Part shown: positions 29,074 through 38,532 of the stretch, in pieces
Numbering within the stretch: the first letter of the stretch is position 1
Layout: every line of letters starts with the position of its first letter
Assembly: GCA_903833275.1 (NCBI GenBank)
Contig: CAILEP010000031.1
Location: 1-64,000, forward strand
From: an uncultured Bdellovibrionales bacterium
GTDB taxonomy: Bacteria; Bdellovibrionota; Bdellovibrionia; Bdellovibrionales; UBA1609
Direction: 5' to 3'
Length of the DNA: 64,000 nucleotides
Made by a program: the position numbers and the translations under genes
The notes under the pieces: generated by a model
The model's database searches: none
The model's input: only the letters and a program-made list of their open reading frames with translations
What the model was told of the DNA's origin: nothing

Positions 29074-30009
29074 ATGCATCGCGGTTTAGCGCCTCTTATT
29101 TCGCCAGTGTCCCCACAAGAATTTATGTCGGCGCAATGGCCGAAGCAGCCTTTTGTCACCCACGAATTAAAAATCAAAACTTTGACCGAGCTGCCGTTTT
29201 TACAATCGCTTGATGCACTTCTTAAATCTTGGCCCCATCAGGTTCAGGTTCATTTGCCAGATCTTGCCGATGAGGCCAGCTCGGTCGATGCCTCGCCGGC
29301 GGACGCTCGAAAATTATTCGCCAATAAAATGCCTTTGCTTTTTAACAATGTTCAAAATATTTCGCCGGAGCTTAAAAATTGGTTGGCGGCCCTACAGGCC
29401 GATTTGGGTTTGCCGGCGATGACAGTGGGCCGGTGTATGATCTATGCAACTCCGCATGGCAAGGGCACGGCCCCGCACTTTGATCAAAACGTGAATTTTG
29501 TTTTGCAAATTCATGGCACCAAACACTGGTGGCTCGCCCCAAATAGCAACGTCGAAAACCCAACGCAGCGATTTACCATGGGGTGCGCGGTTGACCCAGA
29601 GCTTGCGGCTTACGTTGATTCTGCGATGCCTGAAAAAATGCCGGACAATGAAGTTGAATTTGTTCTGAAGCCCGGGTCGATGTTATTTGTGCCACGCGGG
29701 TATTGGCACAGAACTAAAGCGGATACGAATGCCGACGCGGCCTTGGCGCTCAATTTTACCTTCAGCCAGCCGACCTGGGTGGATCTATTGACCACGGCCC
29801 TTCGCAGCCGCCTCGAGCAATCGGCCGAATGGCGCGAACTCGCCGACGGAGTTTCATCGCAAAACCCAAAGCTTAAAGCCGTCGCTGAGAACAAATTCAA
29901 TTTGCTGCTGGCAGATTTAGTCTCTGACCTGCCCAATTGGCAGGCCCAGGATATTCTCGGGGCGACAGAAGGTGCCAAGCACTTTTTGGTAGCGGCAGTG
30001 CAGCAATAA
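29074..30009 (+). CDS. JmjC/cupin-type oxygenase-like protein
   Basis: GTAPHFDQNVNFVLQIHGTKHWWLAP...GSMLFVPRGYWHRT (HxD...H). Confidence 0.85.
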   Translation: MHRGLAPLISPVSPQEFMSAQWPKQPFVTHELKIKTLTELPFLQSLDALLKSWPHQVQVHLPDLADEASSVDASPADARKLFANKMPLLFNNVQNISPELKNWLAALQADLGLPAMTVGRCMIYATPHGKGTAPHFDQNVNFVLQIHGTKHWWLAPNSNVENPTQRFTMGCAVDPELAAYVDSAMPEKMPDNEVEFVLKPGSMLFVPRGYWHRTKADTNADAALALNFTFSQPTWVDLLTTALRSRLEQSAEWRELADGVSSQNPKLKAVAENKFNLLLADLVSDLPNWQAQDILGATEGAKHFLVAAVQQ

Positions 30010-30020
30010 TTTGAATCTCT

Positions 30021-30047
30021 GCCAAAAAGTGCTTGGCACCTTTTGTT
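30021..30047. repeat. Palindrome-family repeat (GCCAAAAAGTGCTTGGCACCTTTTG)
   Basis: Same core as at 23431, 25450 and 32806. Confidence 0.75.
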
Positions 30048-30099
30048 AAATTTTCAAGGCCATTCAAAAATTCGAAGCAACCGTTTATACTCCGGCAAG

Positions 30100-31251
30100 A
30101 TGATTTCATTTAAAAAAGTCTACTTTGCGCGCCTAATTTTTTTCAGTTTAATTTCACTCAGTTCAGGTTTTCTCGTCGCGGCCAAGGCTTTTGCTTTTGA
30201 ACTCAATGATATTTCGGTTTTGTTACCACTTCCAAAGTCGATTGAAGACGCGGCTTTACTAAGCCCCCAGTCGGTCGGGGCGGCGGGTGTGCTAATGCCC
30301 GATTTCGTAAAGCAGGCGTTGGCGAGCGAGATTGCTGGCGTTGAACAATTTCGAGTGGTGGCCCTGCGCATTGACCCGTGCTTTCCAAATTTGGATTTCA
30401 AACACCCCGAGAACTGCCGCGCCCAGATTCGCCTTGTATGGCAGGTTCTGCGCTTTGAAAATCACCAAGTGACGAGTCGCGACACCGCGATTCATACGTT
30501 TTATGAAATAACGCAGCCAGAATTGCAGCAATTGTTGAGCGAGATTTCGCAACTCAAAAAAAATTCGTCAGCCGTGCCTGCTGGCCAGCCGCTGAGTGTT
30601 CACCCCATTATCTCTCAGCAGGGTTTGCACGGAGACTACTGGCAGAACCTGCGTGCCTTGGTGCTTTCGCTGACGGGTGCAAATCGGCTTTCGCGATTTA
30701 CTCTTATGGTTGGTGCCAACCCGTTCTGGACTTTTCAGGGTTTTGATGTCGCGAACAATTCGGCCCGTAAAATTTCAATTCCGGTTCTCGATAAGCCCAT
30801 TGAGGTCTTTTCAAACTTCTCGCGAAATAGTCTCAATTATTTGGGCGGAGTCGGCCTTAACCCTCAATCACCTGATGCTTTTAATGAGCTTGTTTCAAAC
30901 TCGCAACAATTTGCCCATGGCCAGCAGACCCTTAAGCAAAAAACCGTCGACGCGATATTTAGAGTTGAAAGCCCGAAATTTAACAACCCTGAAACGATCA
31001 ATTGCTCGAGCTGCCATGTGGCCCAAGGGGCGCGCTCTTGGTTTCTTCGAAATTCTTTTGAGGTTGATCTTGAGAACAACCCCTTTCGGTTTCAAGCCGG
31101 CGCTAATTCGAGGCCCGATAATACTTATTCAACTTCGACCATTAATTTGAGAAATTTCGGATATTTCAATAAGGCCCCAGCGATCAGTCAGCGCGTGGTG
31201 AATGAAACCGCACTGATTGTTAAGCAACTCAATTCTGCGGCGGCAAAATAG
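30100..31251 (+). CDS. Secreted hypothetical protein with one CxxCH motif
   Basis: Signal peptide; NCSSCHVAQGARSW. Confidence 0.6.
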   Translation: MISFKKVYFARLIFFSLISLSSGFLVAAKAFAFELNDISVLLPLPKSIEDAALLSPQSVGAAGVLMPDFVKQALASEIAGVEQFRVVALRIDPCFPNLDFKHPENCRAQIRLVWQVLRFENHQVTSRDTAIHTFYEITQPELQQLLSEISQLKKNSSAVPAGQPLSVHPIISQQGLHGDYWQNLRALVLSLTGANRLSRFTLMVGANPFWTFQGFDVANNSARKISIPVLDKPIEVFSNFSRNSLNYLGGVGLNPQSPDAFNELVSNSQQFAHGQQTLKQKTVDAIFRVESPKFNNPETINCSSCHVAQGARSWFLRNSFEVDLENNPFRFQAGANSRPDNTYSTSTINLRNFGYFNKAPAISQRVVNETALIVKQLNSAAAK

Positions 31252-31311
31252 TCAAAATGCCCTGGTACACTTTTTGCTATTCTTCAAATTCGTATAGAAA
31301 ATGGGGGCAAA

Positions 31312-31713
31312 ATGACCAAAATAACGTTTTTAGTTTTAATGTGGCTAGTGTCTTTATCAATCGGTGCCTACGCACACGATCAGGACGGCGATTCTAATCG
31401 CGATTGGCAGTATTACTGCACAAACGGGACGGTCTACGGGCCCGACGGTTTTCAATATTGGACTGGTACGACCAGCGTCTGTGATGACTCAAGTCGAATC
31501 GTGTTTTATGCGCGCTACGCCTGCGTAGATGGGCATTTATTTGGGCCCGAGGGCTTTCAGGTGTGGTCGGGCAACACATCGGCGTGTGCTGATCAGAATT
31601 TGATCAATGTTGGTTATTACTATGCATGCGTCAATGGCACGCTCTACGGCCCGAATGGTTTTCAGCAGTGGACTGGCGACTCTTACTACTGCGGTAAAGT
31701 GCAATTGAATTAG
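31312..31713 (+). CDS. Small secreted protein with three tandem ~37-aa repeats
   Basis: YYCTNGTVYGPDGFQYWTGTTSVCDD / YACVDGHLFGPEGFQVWSGNTSACADQ / YACVNGTLYGPNGFQQWTGDSYYCGK. Confidence 0.75.
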   Translation: MTKITFLVLMWLVSLSIGAYAHDQDGDSNRDWQYYCTNGTVYGPDGFQYWTGTTSVCDDSSRIVFYARYACVDGHLFGPEGFQVWSGNTSACADQNLINVGYYYACVNGTLYGPNGFQQWTGDSYYCGKVQLN

Positions 31714-31882
31714 GCATCGAAGGGGGCGAACCCCGGCAGGGCCCCCTGATCTTGAAAAATATCGCGACCACCGCATCGCTATATTTACACTCTCGCCAGA
31801 TCTTTCTCTCGAGAATGACAAAGTGACCCAGCCAGAATAGTCAGTGAAGGTTAGCTTAACCATTTTTTGTGGAGGTTTAGTT

Positions 31883-32299
31883 GTGAATAAATTAGTGATG
31901 GCAGTGATTGCGGGTTCTTTTTTAGTGGCAACATCGATGATGGCTTGGGCCGACCCAGTGAAGCCGGGCGCGCCGACAACGCTTTTGCTCACATGTGTGC
32001 CGATGGAAGCCGCACCCAGCACCGGCCTTGAATATTCGCTCGAAATTGTCGAGCATGCGGTGTCGCCAGAATATTCGGTTATGGGCGGGGCTCTTTTGAG
32101 TTCATCTGTCGGCCCAACGGGTCAGCGCACAGTGGTTGGTCATCAAGAATTAAAAATTGAAGAGCAAACAGCTACGGCTGTGCAAATGACGACAGTTGAT
32201 GGGCTTTATGCGCTTGTTTACCTAGATAAAAGTAAAATGACAGCGAACGTGCGTCTGGATTGCGGCGGCGGCATGCTCACTTGCAAAGAATCAAAATAA
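31883..32299 (+). CDS. Secreted hypothetical protein
   Basis: GTG start after tggagg; MNKLVMAVIAGSFLVATSMMAWA signal peptide. Confidence 0.6.
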   Translation: MNKLVMAVIAGSFLVATSMMAWADPVKPGAPTTLLLTCVPMEAAPSTGLEYSLEIVEHAVSPEYSVMGGALLSSSVGPTGQRTVVGHQELKIEEQTATAVQMTTVDGLYALVYLDKSKMTANVRLDCGGGMLTCKESK

Positions 32300-32323
32300 C
32301 AATAATCAAGATTGGAAGAAATC

Positions 32324-32785
32324 ATGAAATCAATTTTAGTTTTAAGTGTTAGTTTCATTTCGGGTTTAATTTTAATATCTCAAGGCTCTGTGGCGCGAGC
32401 CGCTGACCCCGGGGTGCTTGTTCCGGTAGCCGATGTGAGCGTTGTGGCCGTGCCACCCGGTTGTGGAGCGCCTCCGCGCCCAGGCGGCCATCGTATTAAT
32501 TGCCCGGCTCAGACGGATGTTTCATTTCGCGTTGAAGCGGGCGGAACTTGCCATAACTATTCTGCCGCAATCGTTAGCTCGCCCCACGGGCCACTTTTGA
32601 AGATTTTTGATGCGGCGATGCCGAATTGCACGCGCCCCGAAGAGCACGACTTCTCGACGTCGGTGGCCGTGACCTCAATCCCGTCGTCTGCGAGCGAGTC
32701 GTCGTCTGAGTCTGCTTCTGCAAATGCGTCAGGGCCCTTGCGACTGGCAAACCCGCTGTACGTAAAATTCATGCCGCGACCCTAG
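32324..32785 (+). CDS. Secreted hypothetical protein
   Basis: Signal peptide MKSILVLSVSFISGLILISQGSVARA; Ser-rich C-terminal patch. Confidence 0.6.
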   Translation: MKSILVLSVSFISGLILISQGSVARAADPGVLVPVADVSVVAVPPGCGAPPRPGGHRINCPAQTDVSFRVEAGGTCHNYSAAIVSSPHGPLLKIFDAAMPNCTRPEEHDFSTSVAVTSIPSSASESSSESASANASGPLRLANPLYVKFMPRP

Positions 32786-33528
32786 GTCATTGACGCGCGG
32801 CTGCTACCAAAAGGTGCCAAGCACTTTTTGTGATCCACGCGTCGCAGCCAGCGCTTTGACTCCTTATAGTCAGGCAAAATCGAGGCCACTAGCCGCCAAA
32901 ATGCGCGGGAGTGGTTCGGCACCCGCAGGTGGCAAAGCTCATGCACCACCACGTAGTCAATTACGCTGAGCGGGGCCATGATCAAACACCAATTGAATAC
33001 AATCTCGCCGTTGGGTTTGCAGACCCCCCAGCGGCTTTTATAATAGCGGACGCCGACGCGAGATGGCGCGGCCTGAAGTGTTTGTTTGAAGTGTTGTGCG
33101 AAATATTCAACGCGGTCATTCAGCGTCGTAAGAGCCTGATTTGCATACCAGGCGGCGAGTTCTTTTCTGACCGCGCGCGCTTGATCGGCTGCAGCCAGAC
33201 CAGCGGGCACTGAAACAACAATCTGCTGCTCGGTCGAAAACGCGCCAACAAAACCGTCGTAGGTAATTTTCAAGCGCCGGTCTTCGCCTAGAAACAAAAA
33301 ACCTTCATCGTTGATAAACTGAACTTCGGGGCTCGGCGGTGGGAGGCTCGCGAGTTGTTTGACCTTCTTGTTGATCCATGGTCGCTTGCGGGCGATGAGC
33401 TCACGAATATTATGATTTGTGAAGTGAGTCGGTACAGAGACGACAATTCTACCGGCGCGAAAAACCGTGATCGTCGCTGTGTTTTTTCTTCGATTTCTTC
33501 GAATTTCAAGCTGCAGATCGTCGATCAT
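32782..33528 (-). CDS. YgjP/SprT-like (DUF45) metallopeptidase
   Basis: VVHELCHLRVPNHSRAFWRLVASILPDYKESKRWL. Confidence 0.85.
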   Translation of the reverse strand: MIDDLQLEIRRNRRKNTATITVFRAGRIVVSVPTHFTNHNIRELIARKRPWINKKVKQLASLPPPSPEVQFINDEGFLFLGEDRRLKITYDGFVGAFSTEQQIVVSVPAGLAAADQARAVRKELAAWYANQALTTLNDRVEYFAQHFKQTLQAAPSRVGVRYYKSRWGVCKPNGEIVFNWCLIMAPLSVIDYVVVHELCHLRVPNHSRAFWRLVASILPDYKESKRWLRRVDHKKCLAPFGSSRASMT

Positions 33529-33542
33529 TTGTTAAATCTCGC

Positions 33543-33618
33543 AAAAGGGACGGCACTACTTTTCGTAAATTTGTCTGATACCAAATAATATCACGAAAAG
33601 TAATGCCGCACCTTTTTT
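33543..33618. repeat. Inverted pair of palindrome-family repeats, terminator-like
   Basis: aaaagggacggcactacttttcgtaa ... cacgaaaagtaatgccgcacctttttt. Confidence 0.75.
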
Positions 33619-34954
33619 ATCGCAGTTGCGCTAGTTGATGACGTTGATAGGCTCCAAAATCTTGATTGAAAAGACAACGAATCAATGGGTCTTCGATAAC
33701 ATCAGCAGAGCGGATTTCATTTTCAGTCGATGCGGCGAATGCCATATCGTTAACCCGCAAATAAAGAGAAGTCAGAGACTCTCCGGTTGTCAGCGCAGAA
33801 TGCAGTTTAAAGGCTGCGATTTCGGTAAGCCACGCTGTGGGGGCCAGTTCAGGCGAAGCTAGCTCCATAAAGCCTTTACTGATTCGATAATAAAAGTCAG
33901 TTCGGTGCCCTTGATGATCATAAATAGACAGTTGCCATATCTTTGCTTCGTGAAAATAACTCTCGTCATGAAACTCTAACTCATTATATTTTCTGGGTAG
34001 CTCATCTCGACAGAAATAAAAAACCATGTCTGTCTGGTCTTTCGTGAGCGGCGAAAAGCGTTTTGATATCTCAGCCGTCGATGGCGGCTTAAGTTCAGAA
34101 ATATATTTATAATCTACGTTTTGTTCTTCGAGCGGTTGAACCCAACTTAGAGGTAAACCGTTTTCAATCGAGCTTTGAGCCAATTTGATCGAGGCCGAAG
34201 GGTCGAGCCGCCAAACTTGCGTCTCAGGCAGAATCTCTGCGACATTGTCTTGAAACCGCTTATAAGAAATCGGAAATAAAGCACTATTGTACCAAGACCA
34301 GTCTTCGTGGATAAATTGGCAAGAGCTTGGCACGAGAAAGCGGGGGTTTAAGATCTTCAATTGCTCGCACCACTCGGGCAGAAGGTCGCCTGTCGAAGGT
34401 TCAGAATAGCGCGGCGATAAAACTTCGAGCTCTCTCATGGTTTGAAACGGCCAAAGAACCAAATCCCAAGGCGAAGATTGCGCCAAAATATTCATGACCG
34501 TTGGGCTGACCCACGAATCAACAACATTTAAGATATTGAGGCCGCACACTTTAATGTGAAAAATAGAATCAACGTCGACGTCCAAAGCGGGCAGTGGCAG
34601 AACTTCAAATGGGCCCACAAAGACCGGTGTTGACAGCGTTAGTTGCTGGACATGGGTAAAACCTAATTTACAAATCATCTCTGCAAGCTGCGGAAACACA
34701 CAGAACAAATAGATCGGAGTCTCTTTGTCGAGAAAATCTAAACTCTTCAAAGAGCAGTGATCGTCGTGAAAATGCGAAATAAAAACTGCATCGAGCCGGA
34801 GGCCTCGAATTTGCTCATGATCAAATTGAACATTGGGGAAGGCATAACAATTTCGACTAAAGGGGTTTTCGAAAATTGGATCAAAAGCAATTTTTTGATC
34901 GCCATATTCAAAAAGGTAACCAGCATGAAGAATTCGAGAGATCTGAAGATTCAT
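33617..34954 (-). CDS. MBL-fold metallohydrolase
   Basis: DAVFISHFHDDHCSLKSLDFL plus upstream HAGYLFEYGDQKIAFDP. Confidence 0.8.
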   Translation of the reverse strand: MNLQISRILHAGYLFEYGDQKIAFDPIFENPFSRNCYAFPNVQFDHEQIRGLRLDAVFISHFHDDHCSLKSLDFLDKETPIYLFCVFPQLAEMICKLGFTHVQQLTLSTPVFVGPFEVLPLPALDVDVDSIFHIKVCGLNILNVVDSWVSPTVMNILAQSSPWDLVLWPFQTMRELEVLSPRYSEPSTGDLLPEWCEQLKILNPRFLVPSSCQFIHEDWSWYNSALFPISYKRFQDNVAEILPETQVWRLDPSASIKLAQSSIENGLPLSWVQPLEEQNVDYKYISELKPPSTAEISKRFSPLTKDQTDMVFYFCRDELPRKYNELEFHDESYFHEAKIWQLSIYDHQGHRTDFYYRISKGFMELASPELAPTAWLTEIAAFKLHSALTTGESLTSLYLRVNDMAFAASTENEIRSADVIEDPLIRCLFNQDFGAYQRHQLAQLR

Positions 34955-35090
34955 CGGCTAAAAATAAGCCCAATGCATTCAATTGTATATACCATTCGAA
35001 TGCACGCGCTCGAATGCGAGGCTTGTTGAATCTTCCGATAAAGGGCTGCTTGGGCCACCCGAAACAGAAGACTCGACAAACCCCTACGTC

Positions 35091-38000
35091 TTAACGCTGA
35101 AACCAGAATTTACTAGCGCGGGCCTTGATAACGTCGAGCGCACTTAAGCTCGCTTTGATGGCAAGAGGCCCAGGGTCAAGGCAAACAAATTTGTCAAATT
35201 TGCGACTGCTATCAAATGAAGCCTTCGAGAAGGTATCGGATAACGGCCGAATATCAATCGTCTCAACTGGGCGCTTCAATAGTTCGAGTAGCGACGACGG
35301 CTCGATTGATTTTTCGCTCACTCCGTCAACAGAAGAATTCAGGTGAAGAGCTGCTGAGCAAGGCGCGTTGTATCGACCCGAAACCTGGTTTTGAAGGTCG
35401 GCGAAAGCCGAGTAAGTGTAATAAACCAGCAAGTAGCGGTCGAGCGCATTGTAGTATGCTGTTGCTTTGGCCCGAGCTAAAGCGCTATTCAGAGAGTTGT
35501 CGGCAGTTGGGCCCTTAAATCTTAAATACACTCCATGGTCGAGCTGAGGCATGCCCGCTGCAATTAAATTTGCGAACGAACTGTAAGCGTAGTTTGTGAC
35601 TTTTGCCAAGTTCAGCTTGCCGGCGTCACTACCAGCTAGAAGGTTTTGCGAAATTGATTTTGTGCCGAAATATTTCTGATACAAATGGCTCATCCATCTT
35701 ACCTGGCCTCCCATGCCTCGATTGCCGAAGAAAAGTCGACCGTCCCATGCCGGCGTGGCCAACATTTCTTGATACTCGGGGCCGCCCCTCGATATAGATT
35801 GAAGTGTCGGCAAACCTCTAAACTCTAAATTTAGTCGGTAGATATTAAGACCTGACTGATTGCTGAGGATTCTATCTGTGGCCTCATCTTGGTAGCCGAT
35901 ATCCAAGCTGAAACCGCCGTTAAATGCGCGCGTAGTGCAAGCAAAGAAGCCCGATTTGCCATTGCGGTCTTGGCGCATTAAGCTCAACAATTGAAAAGGC
36001 TTTAATCCATCAAACTCTTTTGTTGCTGCGCCAACGCGTTTCTGCAAATCAGAGTTAATTTGAAACATACCTATTTCGCCATCGCAGGCGGGGTAGAATG
36101 GTGCAATTTCTTTTGCGTTCGCGTCCCGTTTTTCGAAGTTAATAATGTCGCTCGGGTCAACATTGCTTGCGCCATCATCGCCGGGCGAACTCGGGCCATA
36201 ATGATTTGTGTAGCTATTGAGTGCGTAGCTCCAGAGATCATTTCGAGCATTTACGACGTCTCTTAAAGAGCGCAACAAGCTATATCGAAGTGCCGCCTGA
36301 AAATAGGACGACCCCGTCGTGCGATCATAGAAGCCTTGTATTGATTGACCCATTTCTTTTGCGCGATCAAGAAGTTCAATGCTAACGCCATTTGGCTTCT
36401 CCTTGGTGTAGCGAACAATCCACTCAACATACTTATGCCAAACATCAAGATTCGGCAGCACATCTGTTCGTAAGAGCGGCTGAAGAGATTGGAGACTCGT
36501 TGCAAGCACATTTTTCGCATTTGCATTGTTTTTGTCAGACATCGGATTGTTGAGATAAAAACTGAAAATTTGACCGGCCATATTTGAAAGAAACAGTGGT
36601 TGATTGAACAGCCGTTGCTCAGAAGTAATAAGATTCGAATCAGGCATTAAAAGAGCTATGACTTGGGCCACCTTGTCAGATTCAGCACCCGATTGCGATC
36701 GCGCTCGACCATTGGATTCAAATTCTATATTGGCGAAAATGTGAGCAGCATCGCCGATATTCACCTGCGCCCGACCTATCGAAATTGCTAAGTTATTGGC
36801 CGTGGACGTAATTTGATTTTGGTTAACGTTACGACCACTTTGATAGAGCCCGCCGACCAACTGCTCGATCAATGCGCGGCGAGTGTCATCAGCATGCGCA
36901 ACCGACTTTAAAAGGGGCGAGTTTTGCACACCTATTTTTGTCGTCACCCAAAGGTTTTGGTCGACGCGATACTCAAGAGTATTTAACATTTTCTTGATGT
37001 CAGCGAAATTTTCAACGGTGATGTGAATCAAAGCGGTCACCTTTTGATCGAGAATTTCAAGCTGTCTGCCAATGGCTTCGAGGGCCGAGGCTTCGCCCGC
37101 TGAAGACTGCCAGGCGCTGTAGGTGTTATAAACCAATAGTGCACACGAAAAGTAAAAGTTAAATGAGATCGACGATTCGGCGGCATTGAGATATTTCGCG
37201 CCTTCAGCAACTGACATCTCACCCGAGACTTTTTGCGCGGCCGCCACCATCCCTTTCTGCGCGAGATCAAGTGAATGAAGCCCGAGCACCATGTGCGCGA
37301 CCGAAGCGAATCGCCGTTGGTCTTGCATATCACTACCGACGAAGTGACCCGCTAATTCGAAATAATTTTGCATTTCTGTGTGTAGAATCTCATCGTCTAA
37401 CCGCTCTCTTTCATAGGCCACTTGGGTTTTGTTAGCCTGGGCCTGCGCCTCTTGAGCGTGCGAGCGAGAGGCCGATTCGCGCCGAGCGCGTTCATTGAGG
37501 GCCTTTAAGTATTTTAGACCTTCAATTTGATTTGTAAGCGAAACGGCCATATTACGATTCATCTTTCTCAACTCGAGTGCGCTTTCGACCTCGGGCAATG
37601 AATCACCTTTTGAAACAGGAACCCCGACGCGGCCGTCGATAGCCCCGAAGAGCGTTCGCTTACAACCGTGAAATTCGGCTTCACAAAGGTCAACTTCATG
37701 TCGAAGCTGAGCCGAAGCATCGACAATGCTCATTGATTTGCGCCGTTCAAATTGGCCAATGTCGTACATTTGAGAGCCAATTTCGATTCCGTCTTTCAAC
37801 ACCTTGAGGGATGTGGCCCCGGCAGCCAATGCCAATGGTATAAGACCTAAACCACCGGTACCGGCAACAGCTGCTGTGCCGGCTATACCAGCCCCAAGCG
37901 CAGTTAAATCTGACGTCATTCCAAGTGTGGCAGAGGCGATTTTGAATTTGTCTAACCCGACCCCCATGACAGGCGTGATATCGTCGACATGAAGCTCAAG

Positions 38001-38246
38001 GCCTTGGCGATATCCTCTTACGGCTTCAACAATAAGTGCTGGGTTGTCATTGCGAACGAGGCCGGTCATTACATAGCGCTCGTATATTTGCTTTTCGGCC
38101 TCAGTGGGCTCGATGGTCACATAAATCTCATTACCAGAGACCCGAATATCATATTTAGGATTATCGTCGGCCCGGCTGACAGAAAACGTCAGACCGTTTG
38201 TAGAAATCGCCAGCGCCAAGGCTAGGTTTATCATTTTATTTTTCAT
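35091..38246 (-). CDS. Large secreted hypothetical protein (1051 aa); C-terminus paralogous to 38533-39924
   Basis: Signal peptide; GFYDRTTGSSYFQAALRYSLLRSLRDVVNARNDL and ALDRYLLVYYTYSAFADLQ segments. Confidence 0.75.
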   Translation of the reverse strand: MKNKMINLALALAISTNGLTFSVSRADDNPKYDIRVSGNEIYVTIEPTEAEKQIYERYVMTGLVRNDNPALIVEAVRGYRQGLELHVDDITPVMGVGLDKFKIASATLGMTSDLTALGAGIAGTAAVAGTGGLGLIPLALAAGATSLKVLKDGIEIGSQMYDIGQFERRKSMSIVDASAQLRHEVDLCEAEFHGCKRTLFGAIDGRVGVPVSKGDSLPEVESALELRKMNRNMAVSLTNQIEGLKYLKALNERARRESASRSHAQEAQAQANKTQVAYERERLDDEILHTEMQNYFELAGHFVGSDMQDQRRFASVAHMVLGLHSLDLAQKGMVAAAQKVSGEMSVAEGAKYLNAAESSISFNFYFSCALLVYNTYSAWQSSAGEASALEAIGRQLEILDQKVTALIHITVENFADIKKMLNTLEYRVDQNLWVTTKIGVQNSPLLKSVAHADDTRRALIEQLVGGLYQSGRNVNQNQITSTANNLAISIGRAQVNIGDAAHIFANIEFESNGRARSQSGAESDKVAQVIALLMPDSNLITSEQRLFNQPLFLSNMAGQIFSFYLNNPMSDKNNANAKNVLATSLQSLQPLLRTDVLPNLDVWHKYVEWIVRYTKEKPNGVSIELLDRAKEMGQSIQGFYDRTTGSSYFQAALRYSLLRSLRDVVNARNDLWSYALNSYTNHYGPSSPGDDGASNVDPSDIINFEKRDANAKEIAPFYPACDGEIGMFQINSDLQKRVGAATKEFDGLKPFQLLSLMRQDRNGKSGFFACTTRAFNGGFSLDIGYQDEATDRILSNQSGLNIYRLNLEFRGLPTLQSISRGGPEYQEMLATPAWDGRLFFGNRGMGGQVRWMSHLYQKYFGTKSISQNLLAGSDAGKLNLAKVTNYAYSSFANLIAAGMPQLDHGVYLRFKGPTADNSLNSALARAKATAYYNALDRYLLVYYTYSAFADLQNQVSGRYNAPCSAALHLNSSVDGVSEKSIEPSSLLELLKRPVETIDIRPLSDTFSKASFDSSRKFDKFVCLDPGPLAIKASLSALDVIKARASKFWFQR

Positions 38247-38532
38247 CGAATCTCCTTTTTGCTAAAAGTTACCGACGGACACTAGGGCAAACAAAATGCC
38301 AAGCCGGATCTCGGCTCAAATAGAATAGGTAGCGGGATCAAATTGTAATTTCGTTATGGCGTCCGAGTTGTCTCAAATCCTACACAAAATAGTCCAAGAT
38401 TGGAGACAGCCGCTCGATCGGCGAGCGCAATGGCCGTTTTGCGGCACCTCCGCTATGGCCCTTGTATTGCACATGTTGGCCTTTGCGAACTTTATGAGTG
38501 AGCTTAATGCTTTAAGACTAAGAAAGTGAGAG

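Noticed and set aside
30100-31251. Cytochrome c assignment for the CSSCH protein
   Set aside because: Only one CxxCH and no recognisable cytochrome fold context; kept as hypothetical.
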